Shown: piece by piece, positions 1 to 8,269 of the stretch
Layout of the letters: each line of letters begins with the position of its first letter
Position numbering within the stretch: the stretch's first letter is position 1
Source of the DNA: Mycolicibacterium boenickei
GTDB lineage: Bacteria > Actinomycetota > Actinomycetes > Mycobacteriales > Mycobacteriaceae
Assembly (NCBI RefSeq): GCF_010731295.1
Contig: NZ_AP022579.1
Location: 5,084,001 to 5,148,000 of the forward strand
Reading direction: 5' to 3'
Length of the DNA stretch: 64,000 nucleotides
Translations under genes and position numbers: made by a program
Notes under the pieces: model-generated
Database searches by the model: none
Told to the model about the DNA's origin: nothing
Seen by the model: the letters and a program-made list of their open reading frames with translations, nothing else

Positions 1-21
1 CTTGACGAACGGATTGGCCAT
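1..21 (-). CDS. pspA: PspA/IM30-family 35 kDa protein, N-terminal 7 codons only
   Basis: Reading the minus strand from the ATG at 21 gives M-A-N-P-F-V-K before the window ends. This is the N-terminus I recall for the mycobacterial 35 kDa antigen (Rv2744c), a PspA/IM30 coiled-coil protein that protects the membrane under envelope stress. A purine-rich ribosome site (AAGGCGG) lies about 10 bases upstream. It follows clgR on the same strand, as in M. tuberculosis, where ClgR activates it. Identity rests on seven residues plus gene order. Confidence 0.72.
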
Positions 22-238
22 TGGTTCGTTCCGCCTTATCTATCGGGCTTGTCCGGCTCAGAGTTCAAGCCGGCGCTCGGGTCCTACTGCTTCAGGTTGC
101 CGCAATTCCTCTTATGCCAACTTATCGGTTCCGGACAGGCAGCCACAGCCCCGCACGCTGTTCGCGTGGGTGTTTTGCGAAAATTCGCACCGCGGGCACG
201 AGCAGCGCAATCAGACCGGTGTCGGCGCCGTCAACAGG
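22..238. other. clgR-pspA intergenic spacer
   Basis: There is no convincing gene between the clgR stop and the pspA start. A weak inverted repeat, GGCTTG with CAAGCC, lies at 46-71 in what would be the pspA leader. I recognise no clear sigma-factor promoter. The spacer is long enough to hold a separate pspA promoter or a ClgR site, but none is proven by inspection. Confidence 0.4.
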
Positions 239-571
239 TCAGGCGACGGCCATCGACACGGCGTGCGGAATGACCACCTTGGTGGCCGCATCGATGTGGG
301 CGACGTTGGCGGTCAGATCGACGCTGTCGGCGTGCTCACGCTCGGCCATGTTCTCCCCCGCATCGGTGAGTACCCGCGACAGCGGCACGTCCAGGGCGTC
401 ACAAATGGCGCTGAGCAGTTCGCTCGAGGCTTCTTTGCGGCCCCGCTCCACCTCGGAGAGGTATCCGAGGCTCACGCGGGCAGCGTCGGAGACTTCACGC
501 AAGGTGCGCCCCTGCTCGGTGCGGGCGTTACGCAGTACGTCGCCGATCACCTCGCGCAGCAATGTCGTCAT
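239..571 (-). CDS. clgR: ClgR transcriptional regulator (Clp protease gene regulator)
   Basis: This 110-residue XRE-type helix-turn-helix protein has its HTH at about residues 10-65 ([20 protein letters not shown] followed by [12 protein letters not shown]). It matches mycobacterial ClgR (Rv2745c), which activates clp protease genes and the adjacent pspA in response to envelope stress. The ATG at 571 was chosen because AAGGAG lies six bases upstream; an in-frame GTG at 598 would add nine residues but has no such site. A SigE-like promoter lies upstream at 616-642. The C-terminal tail ending in V-A is typical of ClgR, which is itself a Clp substrate (family knowledge). Confidence 0.92.
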   Translation of the reverse strand: MTTLLREVIGDVLRNARTEQGRTLREVSDAARVSLGYLSEVERGRKEASSELLSAICDALDVPLSRVLTDAGENMAEREHADSVDLTANVAHIDAATKVVIPHAVSMAVA

Positions 572-615
572 CGCGCTCTCCTTCGCCTCGCCTGTCACAG
601 GTTCGCTAAAACACC

Positions 616-642
616 AACGCCGCCGGTCACCACAAGGTTCCC
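616..642 (-). promoter_or_regulatory. SigE-like ECF promoter of clgR
   Basis: On the minus strand GGGAAC (642-637) is followed, after 17 bases, by CGTT (619-616). This matches the mycobacterial SigE consensus of a GGAAC -35 and a CGTT -10. Transcription would start near 608, about 37 bases before the clgR ATG. SigE control of clgR is known in M. tuberculosis; use of this exact site is inferred from the match. Confidence 0.6.
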
Positions 643-669
643 GAGGAGAACGATCAAGGAAGATCTCGG

Positions 670-1158
670 TTACTGGTTCTCGACCAGGAAACGCAGCCGG
701 GCGATCGCCTCATCGACGGCGGCGCGACGAATGTCCCAGCGTGAGCCGGACAACGACAGCTCGACGACTTCGGTGTCGACCGGGCCGGCGAGACCGATGA
801 ACACCGTGCCCACCGGGTGTCCACCGTGCGGTTCCGGTCCGGCCACGCCGGTCAGGCCGACGCCCCAGGTAGCCGCGCAACGCTGCCTGGCCCCGACGGC
901 CAGCGCCCGCGCGGTGGGAGCCGCGACCGGACCGACCGCGTCGAGCACCTGAGGGGCCACCCCCGCCAGCCAGATCTTGGTGTCCTCGTTGTAGGTCACC
1001 AGGCCGCCCTGCAAGACCGCGCTGGCCCCGGACACCCCGGCCAGCGTCGCGGCGAGCAGCCCGCCCGTGAGCGACTCTGCGGTGGCCACGCTCTGTGAGC
1101 GCACCGTCAGGTCGGCGACCAGGGCCCTGGCGTCGTCAGTGAGCAGCGGATCGTCCAC
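670..1158 (-). CDS. CinA C-terminal-domain nicotinamide-nucleotide amidohydrolase
   Basis: This 162-residue stand-alone CinA_C domain (PncC family) would deamidate nicotinamide mononucleotide to nicotinate mononucleotide in NAD salvage. The family signatures AESLTGG (about residues 27-33) and [17 protein letters not shown] (about 103-119) are present. The N-terminal MoCF-like domain of full-length CinA is absent, which is normal for short PncC forms. The GTG start lies 23 bases inside the 3' end of pgsA3, so the two are probably translated from one message. The NMN activity is assigned from the family. Confidence 0.88.
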   Translation of the reverse strand: MDDPLLTDDARALVADLTVRSQSVATAESLTGGLLAATLAGVSGASAVLQGGLVTYNEDTKIWLAGVAPQVLDAVGPVAAPTARALAVGARQRCAATWGVGLTGVAGPEPHGGHPVGTVFIGLAGPVDTEVVELSLSGSRWDIRRAAVDEAIARLRFLVENQ

Positions 1159-1714
1159 GCGAATCCCTGATCGCGGATATGACGTAGTCGGCGCCGGTGA
1201 GCACGGTCAGCACCACGGCGGCCCACATGATCACCCAGGCGACGTTGAGCCAGATGTCGGGCCACGCGTGCAGCGGCAGGATGAACAGCCCGATGGCCAC
1301 GGCCTGCACCAGTGTCTTGAGCTTGCCGCCGCGGCTGGCCGGGATCACGCCGTGTCGCAGCACCGCGAACCGCAGCACCGTGATCCCGATCTCACGGACC
1401 AGCACCACCGCGGTGATCCACCACGGCAGGTCGTGCAGCATCGACAAGCCGATCAGTGCCGCCCCGATCAGCGCCTTGTCGGCGATCGGATCGGCCAGGG
1501 TGCCGAACTCGGTGATCATGCCGTAGCTGCGGGCCAGCGCCCCGTCGAAGTGATCGGTGATCACCGCGACCGCGAACACCGTGAAAGCGGCGATCCGCCA
1601 GCCGGTTTCATGGCCGTCACCGGCGAACAGGAATACGAGGAATACCGGAACGAGCACCATCCGCACCCCGGTGAGCACGTTGGCGAGGTTGGCCACGCGC
1701 GCACGCGGGACCAC
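1136..1714 (-). CDS. pgsA3: CDP-alcohol phosphatidyltransferase PgsA3
   Basis: This 192-residue integral membrane enzyme has the CDP-alcohol phosphotransferase motif D-G-x2-A-R-x8-G-x3-D-x3-D (from DGALARSYG to ADPIADK, about residues 50-75). Four or more hydrophobic segments surround it. By homology with Rv2746c it makes phosphatidylglycerol phosphate or a related anionic phospholipid at the inner membrane. The GTG at 1714 places the conserved NLANVLTGVRMV segment at the N-terminus; longer versions add low-complexity sequence that is antisense to argA. It is divergent from argA, with 69 bp between starts. Confidence 0.88.
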   Translation of the reverse strand: MVPRARVANLANVLTGVRMVLVPVFLVFLFAGDGHETGWRIAAFTVFAVAVITDHFDGALARSYGMITEFGTLADPIADKALIGAALIGLSMLHDLPWWITAVVLVREIGITVLRFAVLRHGVIPASRGGKLKTLVQAVAIGLFILPLHAWPDIWLNVAWVIMWAAVVLTVLTGADYVISAIRDSRGRSAAH

Positions 1715-1783
1715 CGGATCGGTAGAAGGTTGGCCCGGCACCGCAACAGAATATCGGTTGCCGCAGCGGATACTCTTGCGCCT

Positions 1784-2305
1784 GTGAACGCAGGCAGTGT
1801 CGAGTCGCGCAAACACGCTGTGGTGCGCCGTGCCCGCACGTCCGATGTCCCGGCGATCAAGAGCCTGGTCGACGTCTATGCGGGCAAGATCCTGCTGGAG
1901 AAGAACCTGGTGACGCTGTACGAGGCGGTCCAGGAGTTCTGGGTCGCCGAGCTCGACGGTGAGCTGGTCGGATGCGGCGCGCTCCACGTGCTGTGGGCCG
2001 ATCTCGGCGAGGTGCGCACCGTTGCCGTGCATCCCAAGGTCCGCGGCACCGGCCTCGGCCACCAATTGGTCGAGCAGTTGCTCGACGTCGCCCGCGACCT
2101 ACACCTGCGACGGATATTCGTGCTGACCTTCGAGGTCGACTTTTTCGGCAAGCACGGGTTCGAGGAAATCGACGGCACCCCGGTGACCGCCGAGGTGTAC
2201 GAGGAGATGTGCCGCTCGTACGACACCGGTGTGGCGGAGTTCCTCGACCTGTCGTACGTCAAGCCCAACACCTTGGGCAATACGCGGATGTTATTGACGC
2301 TCTAA
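1784..2305 (+). CDS. argA: Amino-acid N-acetyltransferase (N-acetylglutamate synthase)
   Basis: This 173-residue GNAT protein closely matches Rv2747 ArgA, the stand-alone mycobacterial N-acetylglutamate synthase that starts arginine biosynthesis. The acetyl-CoA-binding loop V-R-G-T-G-L-G-H sits near residue 90, and the C-terminus carries the conserved LSYVKPNTLGN segment. The GTG at 1784 gives the family length (174 in M. tuberculosis) and the VVRRARTSDVPAIKSLVD start of the GNAT fold. It has its own short divergent promoter region shared with pgsA3. Confidence 0.93.
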   Translation: MNAGSVESRKHAVVRRARTSDVPAIKSLVDVYAGKILLEKNLVTLYEAVQEFWVAELDGELVGCGALHVLWADLGEVRTVAVHPKVRGTGLGHQLVEQLLDVARDLHLRRIFVLTFEVDFFGKHGFEEIDGTPVTAEVYEEMCRSYDTGVAEFLDLSYVKPNTLGNTRMLLTL

Positions 2306-2361
2306 GCGTTTGGTGGAGCCTCACCCGCACCGGTCACGGGCGAGACTCCACGAACGCAGGT

Positions 2362-4929
2362 TCAGAACTCGTCGGGATCGTCGTCGGCATCGGCGCCGTT
2401 GGCGTCCGAGCCGCCGCGGATCAGCATCAGCGTTCCGGCCAACTCGTCGGGCTTGACGAGCACCTCACGCGCTTTGGAACCCTCTGACGGGCCGACGATT
2501 CCGCGGGTCTCCATGAGATCCATGAGCCGGCCGGCCTTGGCGAAACCGACACGCAACTTGCGCTGCAGCATCGAGGTGGACCCGAACTGCGAGGACACCA
2601 CGAGCTCGACGGCCTGCAGGAAGACGTCCATGTCATCGCCGATGTCGGGGTCGACGTCCTTGCGCTCGCCGGCCTTGACCGCGGTCACGCCGTCGACGAA
2701 CTCGGGTTCGGCCTGCGACTTGGTGGCCTCGACGACGGCGTGGATCTCCTCGTCGGTGATGAACGCGCCCTGCATACGCAACGGCTTGTTTGCGCCCATC
2801 GGCAGGAACAGGCCGTCGCCCATGCCGATCAGCTTCTCGGCACCGGGCTGGTCCAGGATGACGCGGCTGTCGGTGAGCGACGACGTCGCGAACGCGAGCC
2901 GCGACGGCACGTTGGTCTTGATCAGACCGGTCACGACGTCCACCGACGGTCGCTGGGTGGCCAGCACCAGGTGGATACCGGCCGCACGCGCCTTCTGGGT
3001 GATCCGCACGATGGCGTCCTCGACGTCACGCGGTGCGGTCATCATCAGGTCGGCGAGCTCGTCGACGATGGCCAGGATGTAGGGATACGGCTTGTAAACC
3101 CGCTCGCTGCCCAGCGGCGTCGAAATCTCCCCGGAGCGCACCTTTTCGTTGAACACGTCGATGTGACGGACCCGGGACGCCTTCATGTCCTGGTACCGCT
3201 GCTCCATCTCCTCGACCAGCCAGGCCAGCGCGGCCGCGGCCTTCTTGGGCTCGGTGATGATCGGCGTGATCAGATGCGGAATGCCTTCGTACGGCGTGAG
3301 TTCCACCATCTTCGGGTCGATCAGGATCATCCTGACCTCTTCCGGGGTGGCCCGCGCCAGCAGTGACACCAGCATCGAGTTGACGAAGCTGGACTTACCG
3401 GAGCCGGTGGAACCGGCGACCAGCAGGTGAGGCATCTTGGCCAGGTTGGCCGAGACGAAGTCACCCTCGATGTCCTTGCCGAGGCCGATCACCAGCGGGT
3501 GGTGGTCGCGGCGCGTCGAGGGCGCGGTGAGCACATCGGACAGCCGCACCATCTCGCGGTCGGTGTTGGGCACCTCGATGCCGACGGCCGACTTGCCGGG
3601 AATGGGCGCCAGCATGCGGACGCTCTCGGTCGCTACCGCGTAGGCGATATTGCGGTGCAGCGCAGTGATTTTCTCGACCTTGACACCCGGTCCGAGCTCG
3701 ACCTCGTAGCGGGTGACGGTCGGGCCACGGGTGCAGCCGGTGACGGCGGCGTCGACCTTGAACTGCTCCAGCACCGAAGTGATGGAGTCGGTCATCTGAT
3801 CGTTGGCGGCGGTGCGCAGTTTCGGCGGGTCACCGGCGATCAGCAGATCCAGGGAGGGCAGGGTGTAGGGCCCCTCGACCACCCGGTCCATCACCAGGGT
3901 GTCGTCGGTCTTGGGCTTGCTCTCGGCCTTCTTGCGGCGCGGCTTGACCGCAGGTTCGGGGACGGTGGGTGCGTCCTCGGACAGCGGGTAGTTGTCCATC
4001 GGAGTACCCGTCGGAGCCTTGGGCGCCTCGATGGCCGCGGTGGGCCAGGCCTGAGCGTCGCCGCGCGAGGCGTCGTCGTCGTAGTAGCCGTCGGACAGGT
4101 CGTCGTAGCCGTCTTCGTCGTCGTACTCGTCGGCGTAGTCCCCGTCGTACTCGTCGTCGTAGTCGTCGTCGCGGAACGCCCGGGTGCTGAACATGGTCCG
4201 CAGGGTCGAGGGCACCTCGCGGATCGTCGTACCCGTCACCAGCAGCAGGCCGAACAGCACACCCATGAACAGCAGCGGCGCGGCGATCCACTCGGTCAGG
4301 CCGTCCGACAGCGGCCCACCGATGGCGAAGCCGACGAATCCGGCGGCGTGCTGACGCGCGATCGGGTCTTGCGGCGAGCCCGACCACAGGTGCCACAGGC
4401 CGAGCATCGGCAGCGCGATCATGGCCGACCCCAGGATCAGCCGGGGGCGGGATTCCGGATCGGGTTCGGTGCGCATCAGGATGACGGCGACCGCTCCCAG
4501 GACGACGGGCACCAGGACCACCGGGCCTCCGATGAGGGTGCGCACCGCGGTGTCGATCCACTGCCCCACCGGGCCGGCAGCATGGAACCACGAGCTGGCT
4601 GCCACGACCACGGCGATGCCGAGCAGGGCGAGCGCCAGGCCGTCCCGGCGGTGCCCTGGTTCGATGTCCCGGGCGCGGCCCACCGAGCGGGCGGTCGATC
4701 CGGCGCCCTTGGCCAGCATCAGCCAGCCGGCACGGGCCCCCTGGCCCAGTTTCTGGCCGGCGGCGGAGACGGGTGAGTGCGCAGGCTTGCGTGCGGGCTT
4801 GCGCCGGGGCGCAGCCGGGCGTCCCTGGCGACCGGAACGGGCCGGCGCCTGACGCCGCGAACCGCCCCGCGAGCTGGCATTCGACCTGCTCGAACGCGCT
4901 CCGGACCGGCCGGCGGTCTTGTTAGCCAT
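2362..4929 (-). CDS. ftsK: DNA translocase FtsK/SpoIIIE
   Basis: This 855-residue cell-division DNA translocase moves and resolves chromosome termini at the septum. It has a basic Arg/Ser/Ala-rich N-terminal tail, four or five membrane spans (about residues 60-230), an acidic linker very rich in Asp, Tyr and Glu (about 250-285), a motor domain with Walker A GSTGSGKSS near 508 and Walker B LAIVDELAD near 620, and a C-terminal winged-helix gamma domain. The ATG at 4929 starts M-A-N-K-T and avoids an 18-residue extension. It is monocistronic, facing argA. Confidence 0.97.
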   Translation of the reverse strand: MANKTAGRSGARSSRSNASSRGGSRRQAPARSGRQGRPAAPRRKPARKPAHSPVSAAGQKLGQGARAGWLMLAKGAGSTARSVGRARDIEPGHRRDGLALALLGIAVVVAASSWFHAAGPVGQWIDTAVRTLIGGPVVLVPVVLGAVAVILMRTEPDPESRPRLILGSAMIALPMLGLWHLWSGSPQDPIARQHAAGFVGFAIGGPLSDGLTEWIAAPLLFMGVLFGLLLVTGTTIREVPSTLRTMFSTRAFRDDDYDDEYDGDYADEYDDEDGYDDLSDGYYDDDASRGDAQAWPTAAIEAPKAPTGTPMDNYPLSEDAPTVPEPAVKPRRKKAESKPKTDDTLVMDRVVEGPYTLPSLDLLIAGDPPKLRTAANDQMTDSITSVLEQFKVDAAVTGCTRGPTVTRYEVELGPGVKVEKITALHRNIAYAVATESVRMLAPIPGKSAVGIEVPNTDREMVRLSDVLTAPSTRRDHHPLVIGLGKDIEGDFVSANLAKMPHLLVAGSTGSGKSSFVNSMLVSLLARATPEEVRMILIDPKMVELTPYEGIPHLITPIITEPKKAAAALAWLVEEMEQRYQDMKASRVRHIDVFNEKVRSGEISTPLGSERVYKPYPYILAIVDELADLMMTAPRDVEDAIVRITQKARAAGIHLVLATQRPSVDVVTGLIKTNVPSRLAFATSSLTDSRVILDQPGAEKLIGMGDGLFLPMGANKPLRMQGAFITDEEIHAVVEATKSQAEPEFVDGVTAVKAGERKDVDPDIGDDMDVFLQAVELVVSSQFGSTSMLQRKLRVGFAKAGRLMDLMETRGIVGPSEGSKAREVLVKPDELAGTLMLIRGGSDANGADADDDPDEF

Positions 4930-5088
4930 GCCCGCAAGCCTAGTCGCATATGCCCCACAATCACCATCTGCCACACGGGTCACAAAGCGGTATCAAATGA
5001 CACTTAGCCATACTCATCGAATTCGCCCCCGCATCGCCTAGGGTGGACACTCGTCCAGTTTCGGCACTCATCGAGGAGTCCTGCACCT

Positions 5089-5403
5089 ATGCCTGTTGTC
5101 GTCGTCGCCACCATGAAGGCCAAGCCCGAGTCCGTCGACGCCGTGCGCGAGGCCTGCACCAACGCCGTCGCGGCCGTCCACGACGAGCCGGGCTGCCAGC
5201 TGTATTCGCTACATGAGGCCGATGGCACCTTCGTGTTCGTCGAGCAGTGGGCCGACGCCGACGCACTCAAGGCGCACAGCACCGCCCCGGCGATCGGAAC
5301 CCTGTTCGGCTCGATCGGCGAACTCCTCGACGGCGCGCCCGATATCAAAATGTTGCAACCCGTGGTTGCGGGTGACCCTGCCAAGGGACAGCTGCGCGGC
5401 TGA
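5089..5403 (+). CDS. ABM-domain monooxygenase-like protein (Rv2749 homologue)
   Basis: This 104-residue single-domain antibiotic-biosynthesis-monooxygenase (dimeric alpha/beta-barrel) protein has the typical pattern V-V-V-A-T-M-K-A-K, a central E-P-G-C-Q-L-Y and F-V-F-V-E-Q-W. Members are small oxygenases or quinol-handling enzymes; the substrate cannot be told. The position next to ftsK matches Rv2749. Its TGA overlaps the ATG of the first of two tandem mini-ORFs (TGATG), so it probably heads a translationally coupled operon with the SDR and methyltransferase genes. Confidence 0.85.
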   Translation: MPVVVVATMKAKPESVDAVREACTNAVAAVHDEPGCQLYSLHEADGTFVFVEQWADADALKAHSTAPAIGTLFGSIGELLDGAPDIKMLQPVVAGDPAKGQLRG

Positions 5404-5457
5404 TGAGCGCTTGCGCGAAGAGGAGACAGCACCGATGAGCGCTTGCGCGAAGAGGAG
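5402..5457 (+). repeat. Tandem 24-bp direct repeat, 32-bp period
   Basis: Two identical 24-bp copies (5402-5425 and 5434-5457) begin GATGAGCGCTTGCGCG and end in the ribosome-site-like GAAGAGGAG. The third unit, at the real SDR start, repeats only ATGAGCGC. Each copy carries its own ATG and a purine-rich site for the next start, so the segment looks like a duplicated translation-initiation region. Confidence 0.85.
5403..5438 (+). CDS. Putative coupled mini-ORF 1 (11 codons)
   Basis: The ATG at 5403 overlaps the stop of the monooxygenase gene and encodes [11 protein letters not shown]. Its TGA overlaps the ATG of the next mini-ORF in an ATGA arrangement. No function is suggested by the peptide itself; it contains one cysteine and a basic tail. 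Translation is inferred only from the coupled geometry and may be incidental to duplication of an initiation region. Confidence 0.3.
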   Translation: MSACAKRRQHR

Positions 5458-5467
5458 CCAACGCTGA
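5435..5467 (+). CDS. Putative coupled mini-ORF 2 (10 codons)
   Basis: The ATG at 5435 encodes [10 protein letters not shown], nearly the same peptide as mini-ORF 1, and its TGA overlaps the SDR ATG at 5467 (TGATG). The GAAGAGGAG at the end of the first repeat copy would serve it, and the second copy serves the SDR. As with its partner, there is no evidence of a function beyond possible translational coupling. Confidence 0.3.
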   Translation: MSACAKRSQR

Positions 5468-6294
5468 TGAGCGCCGCCGCTCCCCTGGCCGGGAAGGTCG
5501 CGTTCATCACCGGCGCCGCACGCGGCCAGGGGCGGGCCGAGGCCCTGCGGCTCGCCGCCGACGGGGCCGACATCATCGCGATCGATCTGTGCGACCAGAT
5601 CGATTCGGTGCCCTATCCGCTGGCCACCCGCGATGATCTGGCCGCAACGGTCAAACTGGTCGAGGAGACCGGTGCGCGCATCGTCGCGCAGCAGGCCGAC
5701 GTCCGCGACGAGCAGGCCCTGCAGGCGGCGCTGCGCACCGGCGTCGAGCAGCTCGGGCGGCTCGACATCGTCGTCGCCAATGCCGGGATCGCCCCCATGC
5801 AGTCGGGTTCCGACGGCTGGCGTGACGTGATCGACGTCAACCTCACCGGCGTGCACAACACCGTCGAGGCGGCGATCCCGATCATGGTCGAGCAGGGTGA
5901 GGGCGGATCGATCGTGTTGATCAGCTCGGCGGCCGGATTGATCGGTGTGGGCGGCGGCGACCGCGGCTCGCTGGGCTATACCGCAGCCAAGCACGGCGTA
6001 GTCGGATTGATGCGGGCCTACGCCAACTTCCTTGCGCCTCACAGCATTCGAGTCAACACGATCCACCCCACCGGGGTGGACACCCCGATGATCAACAATG
6101 AGTTCACCCGGGGGTGGCTCAAACACATCGCGGAGGAACTGAACGCTCCGACTGATTTCAGCAATGCCCTTCCGGTGCAGGTGATTCAGTCCGAAGATGT
6201 CGCGAACGCGGTGGCCTGGCTGGTGTCCGATCAGGCGCGCTACATCACCGGCGTGACACTTCCGGTGGATGCTGGCATCGTCAACAAACGATGA
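5467..6294 (+). CDS. Mycofactocin-type SDR family oxidoreductase (Rv2750 homologue)
   Basis: This 275-residue Rossmann short-chain dehydrogenase has the NAD-binding TGAARGQG motif (about residues 15-22), an A-N-A-G-I element, the catalytic Tyr/Lys in [10 protein letters not shown] and a C-terminal G-V-T-L-P-V-D-A-G. An insertion of about 15 residues after the second beta strand ([19 protein letters not shown]) is typical of the mycofactocin-coupled SDR subfamily, whose NAD is not freely exchanged (established for the family). The ATG at 5467 matches the repeated ATGAGCGC unit. It overlaps the methyltransferase gene by four bases. Confidence 0.9.
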   Translation: MSAAAPLAGKVAFITGAARGQGRAEALRLAADGADIIAIDLCDQIDSVPYPLATRDDLAATVKLVEETGARIVAQQADVRDEQALQAALRTGVEQLGRLDIVVANAGIAPMQSGSDGWRDVIDVNLTGVHNTVEAAIPIMVEQGEGGSIVLISSAAGLIGVGGGDRGSLGYTAAKHGVVGLMRAYANFLAPHSIRVNTIHPTGVDTPMINNEFTRGWLKHIAEELNAPTDFSNALPVQVIQSEDVANAVAWLVSDQARYITGVTLPVDAGIVNKR

Positions 6295-7160
6295 GCAATC
6301 CTGTCGCCGCAACCGCGATCGGCCCGATGGTGCTGGCCGCCGTCGAACAATACGAGCCGGTAGCGCGGCGGTTGGTCGACGACGACCTGGCGAGCGCGTT
6401 TCTGCCGGCCGGGCTGCGCGCGTTCACCCGGGCCACCCGATGGTCTGTTGCCCGCAGGCTTCTGATCCAGGCAACCGAACGTTCAGGTCCGGGACTGTGG
6501 GCGAATCTGACCTGCCGCAAGCGCTACATCGGCGACAAGCTCACGCAGGCGCTCCCGACTGTCGACGCCGTGGTGATCCTCGGCGCCGGGCTGGATACCA
6601 AGGGTTACCGGCTCGCCCGACACAGCGCGGTCCCGGTGTTCGAGGTGGACCTGCCGGTGAACATCGAGCGCAAGCGCTCAGTGGTGCGCGGCGCACTGGG
6701 AGCGGTGCCGGACTCGGTGCACCTGGTGCCGGTGGATTTCGAACACGACGACCTGGCCGCTGAACTCGCCAGACATGGACACCGCCGTGAGCACCGCACC
6801 TTCTTCATCTGGGAGGGCGTGACGCAGTACCTGAGCACCGAAGGTGTCGCGTCGACGTTCGAGTTCCTCAGCTCCGCGGCGCCCGGGAGCCGGCTCGCAT
6901 TCACCTATGTCCGCGGCGATTTCATCGACGGCACCAACAGGTACGGGGCGGAATCCTTGTATCGGCGGTTCCGGGTCCGTAGCCAGTTGTGGCAGTTCGG
7001 CCTGGACCCCGACCGGGTGGAGGCGTTCGTCGAGCCCTACGGCTGGCAGTTGGTCGAGCAGGCAGGGCCCGATTACCTCACCGAGCACTACATTTCGCCG
7101 GCCGGCCGGAAACTGACCGCCTCACAGGTGGAATGGACCGCCTACGCCGAAAAGCGTTAG
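6291..7160 (+). CDS. SAM-dependent methyltransferase, LCMT/PPM1 type (Rv2751 homologue)
   Basis: This 289-residue class I methyltransferase of the leucine-carboxyl-methyltransferase-like family is common in mycobacteria. SAM-binding elements include [17 protein letters not shown] (about residues 85-101), an acidic V-F-E-V-D-L-P strand end and a following [15 protein letters not shown] (about 166-176) is the typical family motif. Its start overlaps the SDR stop in an ATGA, so the two are co-translated. Substrate unknown. Confidence 0.88.
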   Translation: MSNPVAATAIGPMVLAAVEQYEPVARRLVDDDLASAFLPAGLRAFTRATRWSVARRLLIQATERSGPGLWANLTCRKRYIGDKLTQALPTVDAVVILGAGLDTKGYRLARHSAVPVFEVDLPVNIERKRSVVRGALGAVPDSVHLVPVDFEHDDLAAELARHGHRREHRTFFIWEGVTQYLSTEGVASTFEFLSSAAPGSRLAFTYVRGDFIDGTNRYGAESLYRRFRVRSQLWQFGLDPDRVEAFVEPYGWQLVEQAGPDYLTEHYISPAGRKLTASQVEWTAYAEKR

Positions 7161-7564
7161 CAGGCAACCAGCGCGTCGAGCTCGGCGGCGTCGACGCCGG
7201 CCAGTCTCCGGTGCATGGCCTTGGCGATACGACCGGCCTGGAGCTTGGCCCGCTCCGCGTACGGACCGACGAACAACTCGTCGACGGTGTCGGTCCACAA
7301 GGTCAGCCACCGCACGAAATGCCGTGCCGACAATGGATGACGGGCGTGCAGTTCGCGATGCACGATCAGGGCACTGCCCTGGTACAGCCCGGCACGGAAC
7401 AGCACCGTCTCCCAGAAGTCGCACATGACAGGGAGATGAGAGCGCAGACCCTTCGCCCGCAGCTCGGCGAACGGTTCGGCGAGCACGGGATCCGACAGTG
7501 CCTTGCCGTAGAAGCGCCACAGCAGCAGCTCGACATCGTCGTGGCCTGACAGATCTTCAGCCAT
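7157..7564 (-). CDS. Group III truncated hemoglobin
   Basis: This 135-residue two-over-two globin of group III (the trHbP/Ctb type) carries the B-helix pair F18-Y19, a central CDFWETVLF helix and, near residues 80-95, RHFVRWLTLWTDTVDELF, in which H82 is the likely proximal heme ligand. Group III members bind O2, NO or peroxide; their role is poorly defined, although Campylobacter Ctb belongs to a nitrosative-stress regulon. It is divergent from a cysteine-containing regulator, with a 17-bp palindrome between them. It converges on the methyltransferase gene, overlapping by four bases. Confidence 0.85.
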   Translation of the reverse strand: MAEDLSGHDDVELLLWRFYGKALSDPVLAEPFAELRAKGLRSHLPVMCDFWETVLFRAGLYQGSALIVHRELHARHPLSARHFVRWLTLWTDTVDELFVGPYAERAKLQAGRIAKAMHRRLAGVDAAELDALVAC

Positions 7565-7610
7565 CGGACAGAGATCCCTTTCCGGGCCGGTCGCACAGCG
7601 CCCTAGTTTT

Positions 7611-7627
7611 TACAAGTTCTACTTGTA
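7611..7627. promoter_or_regulatory. 17-bp palindromic operator in the trHb/regulator divergent promoter
   Basis: TACAAGT-TCT-ACTTGTA is a perfect 7-bp inverted repeat with a 3-bp centre. It ends 12 bases before the regulator ATG and lies 46 bases upstream of the hemoglobin start. AT-rich sequence just after it (TATAAAC) could be a -10 element. It is the obvious candidate site for the adjacent HTH regulator. Confidence 0.65.
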
Positions 7628-7639
7628 TAAACTCTAGCC

Positions 7640-8269
7640 ATGATCAACGCGATCGGGAAGCGCCGAATCGACGTGCTGAGCACGTTGAAGGCCTCGGCGA
7701 CACCGATGACCGCCGCGCAGATCGCCGCCCGCCTCGAAGTTCACACCAACACCGTGCGATTTCACCTGGAACACCTCGAGGAGAACGGACAGGTCGAACG
7801 TGTCCAACCTCACCACCGCGCCCCGGGCCGGCCGGCGCAGCTGTACCGAGCGGTGCGCCGGATGGACCCGACCGGGCCGACCCACTACCGGATATTGGCC
7901 GAAATCCTCGTGAACGGACTGGCCGCCCGGGACGATGCGGCGGCCAGGGCTCGGGAAATGGGCCGCTCCTGGGGACGCACGATGCCACGGCGGGCAGCGG
8001 ACCTCGCCGGCTCGGCCGTCGATGCCCTGGTGGCGATGCTCGACGACATCGGCTTCGCGCCGGACCCGCCCGAGGATGACCAACTCCGATTGCGCCACTG
8101 CCCCTTTCTCGATCTGGCCCAGACCCGGTCGGCGGTGGTGTGCCCGATCCATCTCGGGTTGATGCAGGGGGCGTTGGAGACCTGGCAGGCACCCGTTGCC
8201 GTGGAACGGCTCGACGCCTTCGTCGAACCGGATCTGTGTGTGGCTCACCTGAGCCCGAAAGGAGATTGA
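7640..8269 (+). CDS. HTH transcriptional regulator with C-terminal CPF/CxxH cysteine motif
   Basis: This 209-residue regulator has an N-terminal winged HTH (residues 5-65, TAAQIAARLEVHTNTVRFHL) resembling COG2345/SufR-type repressors. Its C-terminal half holds three spaced cysteines: H-C-P-F, V-V-C-P-I-H and D-L-C-V-A-H. In SufR-like proteins such cysteines bind an Fe-S cluster, so sensing of iron-sulfur status, O2 or NO is plausible (inference). Its stop overlaps the next start (TGATG). It lies next to a palindrome and a divergent truncated hemoglobin. Confidence 0.8.
   Translation: MINAIGKRRIDVLSTLKASATPMTAAQIAARLEVHTNTVRFHLEHLEENGQVERVQPHHRAPGRPAQLYRAVRRMDPTGPTHYRILAEILVNGLAARDDAAARAREMGRSWGRTMPRRAADLAGSAVDALVAMLDDIGFAPDPPEDDQLRLRHCPFLDLAQTRSAVVCPIHLGLMQGALETWQAPVAVERLDAFVEPDLCVAHLSPKGD

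Noticed and set aside
601..620. A ClgR-type CGC-N5-GCG operator before clgR
   Set aside because: CGCTAAAACACC has only one half of the symmetry, so autoregulation at this site could not be supported.
3427..4776. A 449-codon open frame opposite ftsK
   Set aside because: It is antisense to the membrane and linker parts of ftsK. The acidic-linker codons become a Val/Gly run, a clear artefact.
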